From the NCBI GenBank assembly GCA_964534955.1, contig CAZHRR010000073.1, positions 1-11,301 on the forward strand: DNA of 11,301 nt. Reading direction: 5' to 3'. This document shows positions 5,328-11,301 of this stretch, piece after piece; position 1 is the stretch's first letter, and each line of letters begins with the position of its first letter. Source of the stretch: UBA2128 sp964534955 (GTDB taxonomy: Bacteria; Fidelibacterota; Marinisomatia; Marinisomatales; UBA2128). The translations under genes and the position numbers were made by a program. The notes below the pieces were generated by a model, which saw only the letters and a list, made by a program, of their open reading frames with translations, was not told where the DNA came from and searched no databases.

Positions 5328-6706
5328 ACTGCTCCCTCCTTACGCCATACCATACGTCCAAACCGAGAAGTTCTTTCGGTTACCTTGAATCTATCGTCAA
5401 GACAGATACCGCAAAGCCACACAATCTCACCTCCAGAAGTAAGCACAAATTGACGAGCTTTGGCAAAGCGATCCTGTTTGCGGTCGATAAGAATATCACT
5501 CACTTTTTTGCTTCCTCCCATTCCGAGAGGCTTCATACGGTCACCCGGCCGCCAACCCCGGAGTTCCAGATTATTGGAAGGAATTGAAGCCAAATCAATT
5601 ATTTCTTCACTCTTGTTAGTCACAAATGAGGCGGATTTGTCAAGCATTTCCAGCTCAAACAGGTGATCTTCCACGTGCACAGACACATCCCCGGTTTTAA
5701 AGTTGAGACGAACATGATCTGATTTCACATCCACAGCTTTAGTGAGCAGAAAATCTTCCCGGTCCTTCAGAAAAGACCATCCGCCCGGAAGTGTCAGCAT
5801 CTGACCTGTCTTGGACGAACGGAGGAAAGTGTCCAGAGAACGCCATACATGACCACGCCAATCTCCACTATCGGTGAGATGATGAATCAGTCGTTTTCTG
5901 ATGAAGGCAGGTTCCGCCAGTAATTGAGCTGCATTCAAACATAGAACCCCATCGCTGCCATATGTTACCAGCTTGTCAGCTCTCCCTTCCATTTCCGACT
6001 GTACAAATTCTTCCAATTCTCGAATATTTTCCGCCAAAGTCCTGATATCGCTCTGATAGTTGGAGAAACGTGTGTCAAGCTTTGCAAGAACTTCGTGGCG
6101 GAGAAAATTCCGTTCCAGATCAATATCATCGTTAGTAGAGTCGTGCTGGGAAACCAACTCATTTTCCTGCGCATATGAGGAAATCTCTTCCCTTCGGAAT
6201 GGCAGCAGCGGCCGTACAACCCTGCCGACTTTTTCCCGGATGCCCTGGAGCCCTTGTACGCCTGTTCCGTGGAGCAGCCTCATAAAAATCGTTTCCGCTT
6301 GATCGTCGGCATGGTGAGCGGTTACAATCCAGTCGAGCCCCGCTTTTTCACAGCACTTTTCCAGAAAATCATATCGATGACTACGGGCATATGCTTCCCA
6401 ATTTTCTCCTGAATTTTCCGGCATTTGCGGAAGTGATCCCCGGTAGAAAGTTAACCCTCGATCAGCAGCCAGTTTCTCAACAAATGTTGCGTCTTCATCC
6501 GCATCACTTCCCCGGATGCCATGATGATAATGAGCCACTTCGAGGCGCCAATTCCGTTCAGGGGAAAGAGTGTCCATCAGATCCAACAGGACAACAGAAT
6601 CCATCCCCCCCGACACTGCCATCAGGATTCCAGAGTCCTTGGGAAGTAGTCCAGCATGGTCAATATGTTCGTAAAATGCCCGCTTCAGAGTATTAGCATT
6701 CTTCAT
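5315..6706 (-). CDS. tilS: tRNA(Ile)-lysidine synthetase TilS
   Basis: TilS ligates lysine to the wobble cytidine of the CAU-anticodon isoleucine tRNA, converting its specificity from AUG to AUA. It is normally essential. The 463-residue protein has an N-terminal PP-loop ATPase domain with SGGMDS (32-37), AHYHHGIRG (58-66), TAHHADDQAET (129-139), RPLLPFRREEI (165-175) and DSTN (189-192). A middle tRNA-binding region follows. The C-terminal TilS domain carries WRPGDRMKPLGMGGSKKVSD (385-404). This is the long, three-part form. No clear ribosome binding site precedes the ATG, but the N-terminus aligns well in length with the family. It lies 69 bp after metF, a gap with an inverted repeat, so it could start a new transcription unit. 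Its end overlaps hpt by 13 bp. Confidence 0.95.
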   Translation of the reverse strand: MKNANTLKRAFYEHIDHAGLLPKDSGILMAVSGGMDSVVLLDLMDTLSPERNWRLEVAHYHHGIRGSDADEDATFVEKLAADRGLTFYRGSLPQMPENSGENWEAYARSHRYDFLEKCCEKAGLDWIVTAHHADDQAETIFMRLLHGTGVQGLQGIREKVGRVVRPLLPFRREEISSYAQENELVSQHDSTNDDIDLERNFLRHEVLAKLDTRFSNYQSDIRTLAENIRELEEFVQSEMEGRADKLVTYGSDGVLCLNAAQLLAEPAFIRKRLIHHLTDSGDWRGHVWRSLDTFLRSSKTGQMLTLPGGWSFLKDREDFLLTKAVDVKSDHVRLNFKTGDVSVHVEDHLFELEMLDKSASFVTNKSEEIIDLASIPSNNLELRGWRPGDRMKPLGMGGSKKVSDILIDRKQDRFAKARQFVLTSGGEIVWLCGICLDDRFKVTERTSRFGRMVWRKEGAVCAN

Positions 6707-6727
6707 ACGTGGTTACAATTTACGGTG

Positions 6728-6777
6728 AGCTACCCTTTGATGAAGATATTTTCAGTAAAAACCAATGAAAGGGAGCT
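6728..6777. repeat. Inverted repeat spanning the metF stop and the metF-tilS gap
   Basis: AGCT-A-CCCTTT (6728-6738) is complementary to AAAGGG-AGCT (6768-6777) apart from one bulged base, giving ten pairs around a 29-base loop. One arm includes the first two bases of the metF stop codon. There is no T-tract, so it does not look like a standard terminator. It could be a protein-binding site or a weak mRNA 3' structure. Confidence 0.3.
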
Positions 6778-7738
6778 ATTTGAACTCTCTCACTACCTGA
6801 GTGACTGCAGCTGTATCCTGCATGATGTAGAAATGGACACACGGTACGCCGGCTTCCACAAATTCCTGGACCTGTTCCAGAGCCCATTGTACACCTTCAT
6901 CATATACCTCCACATTTGGAAGGTCAGCTATTTTATCCGCAAGTGCTTCGGGAATGTCTACGAAGAAATTCCTTGGGATTGAAGTCAAGTGGGATTTCCT
7001 GGTTACAATCTTAATTCCTGGGATAATCGGAACATCAATACCAATCTTATTAGCTTTTTCGCAGAATTCGAAAAACGGCTTATTATCGAAAACCATTTGA
7101 GTAACGACGTAGTCTGAACCGGCATCAATCTTTTTTTTCAGATTTTGGAGGTCAACTGTCAGATTCGGCGCTTCAAAGTGCTTTTCAGGATATCCTCCCA
7201 CACCAATGCAGAAATCTGTGGAATAGGAATCAACCAGATCCTCCTCCAGATATTTACCACTGTTCATATTCTTTATCTGGGTTACCAGATCTGATGTATA
7301 TCGGTTGTAGGACTTTCCCGGCTGATTGTTTTGATCCTTGCGAACCTCATCTCCCCTGACAGCGAGAACATTATCAATTCCGAGATAATGTAGTTCAATT
7401 AGAGCATCTTCCGTCTCTTCCCGAGTGAACCCGCGGCACAATAAATGAGGTACAGTCTCAACGTTGAAGCGATTCTTAATAGCGGCGCTCAGACCAATAG
7501 TCCCCGGTCGTTTCCTCCGAATGTGCCGTTTAAGTGTTCCATCAGGAAGATCGTCGTAGTTAACCTCCGCGGCTCTGCTGGTCAAGTCAATAAAAGGAGG
7601 CTTGTACGGCATTAGCTGCTCCACAAGATCAAAAATTTCCTGCGCGTTTCCTCCCCGCAGCGGCGGAATAATCTCGTAGCTCATAAGTGTTGAGTTAGCA
7701 TTCTCGATATAGTCAATCACTTTCATCTTGTGATCCAA
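6776..7738 (-). CDS. metF: 5,10-methylenetetrahydrofolate reductase MetF
   Basis: MetF is a flavin-dependent enzyme reducing methylene-THF to methyl-THF, the methyl donor for methionine synthesis. The 320-residue protein is a TIM barrel with YEIIPP (21-26, with the catalytic Glu at 22), VPHLLCRG (96-103), LAVRGD (125-130, with the flavin-site Asp), GVGGYPEKH (179-187), DYVVTQMVFD (209-218), PIIPGI (237-242) and VHFYIMQ (301-307). About 30 residues between 131 and 160 form a longer loop than in E. coli. The start is uncertain. The coordinates use TTG (7738), with AGGA five bases upstream. ATG at 7726 would remove four residues (MKVIDYIENA start) and overlaps the stop of a tiny upstream ORF. 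It starts 25 bp after the GAPDH-like gene and is probably cotranscribed with it. Confidence 0.95.
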   Translation of the reverse strand: MDHKMKVIDYIENANSTLMSYEIIPPLRGGNAQEIFDLVEQLMPYKPPFIDLTSRAAEVNYDDLPDGTLKRHIRRKRPGTIGLSAAIKNRFNVETVPHLLCRGFTREETEDALIELHYLGIDNVLAVRGDEVRKDQNNQPGKSYNRYTSDLVTQIKNMNSGKYLEEDLVDSYSTDFCIGVGGYPEKHFEAPNLTVDLQNLKKKIDAGSDYVVTQMVFDNKPFFEFCEKANKIGIDVPIIPGIKIVTRKSHLTSIPRNFFVDIPEALADKIADLPNVEVYDEGVQWALEQVQEFVEAGVPCVHFYIMQDTAAVTQVVREFK

Positions 7739-7743
7739 TTCAT
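7723..7743 (-). CDS. Possible six-codon ORF coupled to metF
   Basis: ATG (7743-7741) has AGGAG five bases upstream (7753-7749). It encodes MNWITR and then TGA (7725-7723), which overlaps ATG (7726-7724) of metF as ATGA. If used, metF would begin at 7726 and be translated by reinitiation. It is short enough to be chance. Confidence 0.2.
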   Translation of the reverse strand: MNWITR

Positions 7744-7762
7744 TCCTGCTCCTGTAAGTAAA

Positions 7763-8830
7763 TCACACCTCATCGAAAAAGACGTGCTTCAGACTTTGGA
7801 TTTTATCCTGGTAGCTGTCGGGATAGAGGTAGAAACATGTGGCAGCTATTGAACTGAGCAGCGAATTACCATCCTGAGGTGTGAAACAGAAGCCCACGAT
7901 TTCGTTATCGTTGTGCACTGCGAGAGTTGGTACAGAAACTACTGTTTGGTTTAATATTCTCCCGTAGTGACCATGATCCCTGCCAAATGAAAAGACCGTA
8001 TTACTGGATTTTTTCTCTGTAAGCGCAATAAGAGGATTGGCTTTTAGTCTATCCAGAACCCCTTGCATTGTTATCTTTTCAGTCAATTTCAGATTGAACC
8101 AGATGATATGCATATATTGCGTATTGATCTTAATTGCCGATGAGAACAGATTCGGCTCCCGATCGATGGTCTGGAACAGCTGAAAAGCATCTCTGGCATG
8201 GTGAGTGCCAAATCCTTTCGTTTCGTGAACACCCACCTGTGGTGAGGGAACAAATGAGCCCTCTTGACTAATATCAGTAGCACGCCGGATGCAGTTAAAC
8301 CTCCCATAATCCAAAGTATCTTTACCATCGTGATAAGCAAGGGTATCGGTCAGAGATGCAATGTTGTGTGTATTACATGACACTATCTGCACATACTGAT
8401 TATCATTCCTCTGAAGCGCTTCGTCATTGATACCTCTGGCATATTTCAGTCCGAAACCGTGTTCACTTCCCTGGGCGATAAATCCTTTCACCTTGTGGGC
8501 AAATTTCTCGTAATACCGGTGTTTGTTCTTATGACCAAATCCTTTCGGCGTACAATCAATAACCACATCGGCTCTGCTGATAGCTTCTTCTGCTTCGAAT
8601 TCCGGCTCAATACCGATCTCCTTGAAACCTTCCCACTTATCTTCATAGACTGCCAGCCGGGCGCCCCTGGCAAGCAGGTCATTGACTTTTGCCCGTTCAT
8701 ATGAAAGAGGTGAATTTTTATGGAACGTTACCTCATCAATACCAAGCTGCTCCATGTAATCGCTCAACAGACCGATAAGTGGTTCACCGATAGTTCCTGT
8801 GCCAACTACATGGACTATATTTTTACTCAC
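7763..8830 (-). CDS. Type II (archaeal-type) glyceraldehyde-3-phosphate dehydrogenase-like protein
   Basis: This 355-residue protein has an N-terminal Rossmann fold with GTGTIG (10-15), DCTPKGFG (92-99, like archaeal DATPEGIG), an AQGSEHGFG loop (119-127), SCNT (151-154) with the catalytic Cys 152 position of GAPDH, RRATD (182-186, like RRGAD) and YMH (239-241). This series of motifs matches archaeal phosphorylating GAPDH type II, not the usual bacterial GapA. Two differences are visible. SCNTTGL of the family reads SCNTHNI, and only one His of the family MHxH motif remains (YMHII). It is therefore a divergent member whose substrate may not be glyceraldehyde-3-phosphate. GTG (8830) overlaps the ccmD stop as GTGA, with GGAGGAAGAG upstream. 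It is 25 bp before metF. Other oxidoreductases with a similar fold (aspartate-semialdehyde or saccharopine dehydrogenases) fit less well. Confidence 0.75.
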   Translation of the reverse strand: MSKNIVHVVGTGTIGEPLIGLLSDYMEQLGIDEVTFHKNSPLSYERAKVNDLLARGARLAVYEDKWEGFKEIGIEPEFEAEEAISRADVVIDCTPKGFGHKNKHRYYEKFAHKVKGFIAQGSEHGFGLKYARGINDEALQRNDNQYVQIVSCNTHNIASLTDTLAYHDGKDTLDYGRFNCIRRATDISQEGSFVPSPQVGVHETKGFGTHHARDAFQLFQTIDREPNLFSSAIKINTQYMHIIWFNLKLTEKITMQGVLDRLKANPLIALTEKKSSNTVFSFGRDHGHYGRILNQTVVSVPTLAVHNDNEIVGFCFTPQDGNSLLSSIAATCFYLYPDSYQDKIQSLKHVFFDEV

Positions 8831-8985
8831 TTCTCTTCCTCCGATAAAGTTACGTCTTTATCTAACAAAGTAATATGGTTAAGCAATTTTCGTTCGGTCA
8901 GGAACATCTTCAGCCACCAAGTAATGACCGACCCAAAAACAATGATACATACTGCCACAAAATAACCAAGGTGCTTATAATCCAT
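8827..8985 (-). CDS. ccmD: Small membrane protein CcmD
   Basis: The 52-residue ORF has one membrane helix (about residues 8-25, GYFVAVCIIVFGSVITWW), followed by a basic then acidic cytoplasmic tail (ERKLLNH, EEEK). It sits directly after ccmC, overlapping it by 11 bp, and has TGGAG seven bases before its ATG. It overlaps the GAPDH-like GTG as GTGA. Small size, one N-terminal helix and position are typical of CcmD, which binds CcmABC and helps release holo-CcmE. CcmD sequences are poorly conserved, so the call rests mainly on layout. Confidence 0.8.
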   Translation of the reverse strand: MDYKHLGYFVAVCIIVFGSVITWWLKMFLTERKLLNHITLLDKDVTLSEEEK

Positions 8986-9664
8986 GAGTCATCTCCAGTT
9001 GTTTTCTCTTAAGTTTCAAAATATGTACCCGGTACGTCACCATATAAATGAAAAGAAGCGTAAATGTCAGCAGATTGAAAAAGAATACGTTTAGCACCAA
9101 TAGAGATTGCTCACTCATACCTAATTGCGGATGGGCTTGAGTGTCTGCGCTCCAAAATTTTAAGGAGAGGTACACAATAGGAACGTCCAGAAATGCTATG
9201 ATCCCAAGGACGGCGGAATTCCGTGCCACCCGTTCGTAGTGACCTCCAAACTGCCTCAACATGAAGTATCCCACATACAATAGAAACAGAATTAGTGTTG
9301 TTAGCAGTCTCGGTTCCCAGGTCCACGGTTTTCCCCAGGCAGCCTGTCCCCAGATGGGACCTGTTATTAATACCAGAAGGCAGAAAAGCGTACCTATCTC
9401 AGCCGAGGCGACACCGATCTGATCCCATTTCTTGTTGCCCGTGCGAAGAAACAGGATTCCGGCTGTCATCACTATGAAATAGGCTAAAAAAGCTGTCCAT
9501 GCCGACGGAACGTGGTAATAAAATATCTTCTGTGCCCATACGTGTCCAGCTTGCATATTAACGGAGGGAGAATAATTCACTACAATTATGAGTCCCGCTG
9601 CAAACATGACAAACACCGCTACCGCCATAATTTGAGGGACACGCTCTGAATTAAATGACTTCAC
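8975..9664 (-). CDS. ccmC: Haem transporter/exporter subunit CcmC
   Basis: CcmC presents haem to the chaperone CcmE on the outer face of the membrane in cytochrome c System I. The 229-residue protein has six probable membrane helices and the Trp-rich haem-handling motif WGQAAWGKPWTWEPRL (105-120). The expected external histidines are His 51 in YYHVPSAW and His 178 in the AHPQL segment. Length and motifs match CcmC rather than the larger CcmF. It starts with GTG (9664) preceded by GAGGAA, and shares one base with the ccmB stop (TAGTG). It ends overlapping ccmD. The order ccmA-B-C-D is that of the classic operon. Confidence 0.95.
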   Translation of the reverse strand: MKSFNSERVPQIMAVAVFVMFAAGLIIVVNYSPSVNMQAGHVWAQKIFYYHVPSAWTAFLAYFIVMTAGILFLRTGNKKWDQIGVASAEIGTLFCLLVLITGPIWGQAAWGKPWTWEPRLLTTLILFLLYVGYFMLRQFGGHYERVARNSAVLGIIAFLDVPIVYLSLKFWSADTQAHPQLGMSEQSLLVLNVFFFNLLTFTLLFIYMVTYRVHILKLKRKQLEMTHGL

Positions 9665-10326
9665 TATTCCTCGCTTACGTATTCAAAGATTAATACACCT
9701 GTAACGGAAAACGCAATGACAAAAGTTATGATAACCGCTCCCCAAATCTTCCAATCTTCAAAGGGTAAACCTATCATAAGAGCATCGGTGGACTTTACAG
9801 CCGCGATTAAAAGAGGCGAAACCAGTGGGAAGAGGAGTATGGGCAATAAAACTTCACTCATCCTGGCCCTAAGGGTAATACCCGCAACAAGACTGCCGAT
9901 GGCGGCAATTCCCAAATCCGTCATAATAAAGATAAGCAGCCAATAACCTGCCTGTACGGGAATATCCAGATCCAGAAATAGCCAGAAGAGGGGCACAATG
10001 ATCAGTTGCGCTATGACAAGAAAAAGAAATCCGCTGACCCACTTACTGAGGAAAATCAGTGATCTGTCCACAGGAGCGGACAGGACAAGCCCAATAGCAT
10101 CAAACTCCTTTTCCAGAGAGAACGACCTGTGCAATCCCAGTACAGAAATGAACAGAAATACCATCCATAATAAACCGGAGGCAAAAATAGAAAAAGTCTG
10201 CGGAGATTCATTAAAGGAAAACGAATAGAGCAGAATAACAGATATACCGAAAGCGATCATAGAAATAACAATTTCTTTACTCCTTAGTTCGATAAGCAGA
10301 TCTTTTTTCAGTAGAGCAGTAAACAC
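9664..10326 (-). CDS. ccmB: Haem exporter ABC transporter permease CcmB
   Basis: CcmB is the membrane partner of the ATPase CcmA. ATP hydrolysis by CcmAB is needed to release haem-loaded CcmE from the CcmC-CcmD complex. The 220-residue protein has about six hydrophobic segments, spread over residues 20-38, 46-64, 90-113, 121-149, 156-174 and 195-215, and a basic N-terminus MFTALLKKDLLIELRSKE typical of the family. The segment SFSLEKEFDAIGLVLSAPVD (68-87) matches the conserved cytoplasmic coupling region. It begins with GTG (10326), nine bases after the ccmA stop, with AGGA just upstream, and its stop overlaps the ccmC start by one base. Confidence 0.94.
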   Translation of the reverse strand: MFTALLKKDLLIELRSKEIVISMIAFGISVILLYSFSFNESPQTFSIFASGLLWMVFLFISVLGLHRSFSLEKEFDAIGLVLSAPVDRSLIFLSKWVSGFLFLVIAQLIIVPLFWLFLDLDIPVQAGYWLLIFIMTDLGIAAIGSLVAGITLRARMSEVLLPILLFPLVSPLLIAAVKSTDALMIGLPFEDWKIWGAVIITFVIAFSVTGVLIFEYVSEE

Positions 10327-10335
10327 AGGTGATTC

Positions 10336-10980
10336 CTAAGCTTCTTTGTAATTATTCAGAACACCGCCACTTAACTGATAAATAGTGGTACAAAACTTCT
10401 CCAGCCAGTTGATATCATGGGAAACGATCATCATGCTTCGGTCCTCCTCCTGCCAACGAAGGAGAAATCGCTCCAGGAGTCTGCCCCCCTCTTCATCTAA
10501 TCCCGTAGTCGGCTCATCCAGTAGAAGCAATTTCCACTGCACCAGCAGCGTCTTGGCCAATCCCAACCTCTGCAGCATCCCGCGTGAGTAGTTCCGGATC
10601 GGATCCCACCGGAAACGGCTCAAGCTGACTTCCTCCAGGACAGCTGTAATCTCATCGTTCGACTTTGACTGACTATAAAGCCGGGAAGTGAGTTTTAGAT
10701 TTTCTTCACCAGTTAGGACTGGATAGAGGTTTGGATGGTGGCTCAGAAAAAGCATTCCTGCCCGGGTCTTGGCTGAACCCTTAAAAAGTGATTCTCCATC
10801 AAGGAAAGCATCACCAGAATCGCATGCAGATATCCGGGCCAATGTTCTTAGCAACGTGGTTTTACCAGCACCGTTGGCTCCTACGATGCCAATTGTCTCG
10901 CTATCCTCTATCTGCAAAGATAGATCCTTCAGCACCGGACGCATGTAGAAGGATTTACTGAGATTTCGAATTTCAAGCAT
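10336..10980 (-). CDS. ccmA: Haem exporter ABC ATPase CcmA
   Basis: This 214-residue ABC ATPase energises the CcmABCD complex. It has Walker A GANGAGKT (34-41), the signature segment YSRGMLQRL (131-139, a CcmA-like variant of LSGGQ), Walker B LLLLDEP (151-157), the D-loop GLDEE (160-164) and the H-loop SHD (187-189). The short length, the YSRG signature and position before ccmB identify it as CcmA rather than a generic ABC ATPase. It is the first gene of the ccm run. There is no clear ribosome binding site before ATG (10980). A TATAAT at 10984-10989 lies only three bases away, so the message may be leaderless or nearly so. Confidence 0.95.
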   Translation of the reverse strand: MLEIRNLSKSFYMRPVLKDLSLQIEDSETIGIVGANGAGKTTLLRTLARISACDSGDAFLDGESLFKGSAKTRAGMLFLSHHPNLYPVLTGEENLKLTSRLYSQSKSNDEITAVLEEVSLSRFRWDPIRNYSRGMLQRLGLAKTLLVQWKLLLLDEPTTGLDEEGGRLLERFLLRWQEEDRSMMIVSHDINWLEKFCTTIYQLSGGVLNNYKEA

Positions 10981-10983
10981 GGA

Positions 10984-10989
10984 ATTATA
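10984..10989 (-). promoter_or_regulatory. TATAAT directly before ccmA, possible -10 box
   Basis: On the minus strand a perfect TATAAT ends three bases before the ccmA ATG. The spacing is slightly too short for standard leaderless initiation, and no good -35 (AAGGCT at 17 bases) is present. It may be a promoter with near-leaderless mRNA, or chance in an AT-rich gap. Confidence 0.25.
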
Positions 10990-11047
10990 CAGTGTGAGAG
11001 ATGACTAGCCTTCGAATAAATTCAATGATCAGTCTATGTTACCCGGT

Positions 11048-11299
11048 TTAGTTGTGATTTTTATTTTTTCTAATTAAACAATTCATTACTAATTCCTTTA
11101 GATCTTCAGACAATTGTTCATCGGCATTGATTCTTAAATAATAATTGTTGTGTATTCTTTCTTGAAAAACTAAGGCACTAAAAAAGCAATGGTATAGCAT
11201 TTTTACTATTGCCTCTTCATGATTAAAATTGTTTTTTAATAAAAATCTAAAAACGTAATCAAAAGTGAAGCAATCGTATACCTCACTGTTTAATTTTAA
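11048..11299 (-). CDS. C-terminal part of an unidentified AT-rich gene
   Basis: A minus-strand frame is open from the window edge (first complete codon 11299-11297) to TAA (11050-11048), giving 83 residues and no stops, although the DNA is very AT-rich by eye (under 30% GC). This favours real coding. The tail is rich in Asn, Phe and Tyr with hydrophobic helices (for example VKMLYHCFFSALVFQERI, about residues 32-49) and ends in a basic run (IRKNKNHN). I do not recognise a family. It lies 67 bp upstream of ccmA in the same direction. Base composition contrasts with its neighbours, which suggests recent acquisition. Confidence 0.5.
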   Translation of the reverse strand, partial: LKLNSEVYDCFTFDYVFRFLLKNNFNHEEAIVKMLYHCFFSALVFQERIHNNYYLRINADEQLSEDLKELVMNCLIRKNKNHN

Positions 11300-11301
11300 A
11301 A

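Noticed and set aside
6391..6696. 101-residue plus-strand open frame
   Set aside because: Antisense to the tilS PP-loop domain; no independent support.
8827..8985. Empty gap between ccmC and the GAPDH-like gene
   Set aside because: It contains a complete 52-residue one-helix ORF overlapping both neighbours, so it is called as ccmD.

Overview
The window holds one long run of minus-strand housekeeping and cofactor genes, flanked by two short regions of different character. Transcribed right to left (from 10980 down to 905), the run is: ccmA, ccmB, ccmC, a small ccmD, a GAPDH type II-like oxidoreductase, metF, tilS, hpt, ftsH, folP, cdaA. Most junctions overlap or are separated by only a few bases. 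The exceptions are metF/tilS (69 bp) and ftsH/folP (248 bp), so there are probably two or three transcription units rather than one. On the plus strand, bases 1-718 hold the tail of an unidentified gene, an ATGA-coupled 31-codon ORF, a 313-bp leader-like stretch with hairpins, and a small membrane SHOCT-domain protein. This plus-strand group converges with the end of cdaA.

The organism is a bacterium with moderate GC (by eye about 45% in genes). The tilS-hpt-ftsH-folP neighbourhood is widespread in bacteria. The folP-cdaA junction, the System I cytochrome c maturation genes and a bacterial archaeal-type GAPDH homologue suggest a member of the FCB (Bacteroidetes/Chlorobi/Marinimicrobia-like) assemblage. 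That placement is an inference from gene order and protein character, with no search behind it.

Functionally, ccmABCD encode the haem-handling half of cytochrome c System I: the CcmAB ABC module, CcmC and CcmD. ccmE-H are not in the window. The GAPDH-like gene overlaps ccmD by four bases and is followed 25 bp later by metF, so it belongs to the same unit. tilS (tRNA-Ile lysidine synthase) and hpt (purine salvage) overlap by 13 bp and lead directly into ftsH (membrane AAA+ protease). folP (folate synthesis) and cdaA (cyclic di-AMP synthesis) overlap by ATGA. metF and folP are both folate-related.

For a second look: the divergent GAPDH-II-like enzyme; the hairpin-rich leader before the SHOCT gene; a nested GC-rich palindrome between ftsH and folP that looks like a dispersed repeat; a tiny ORF coupled to the metF start; and an AT-rich partial ORF at the right edge. 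No defence system, CRISPR array, transposase, tRNA or rRNA was seen.
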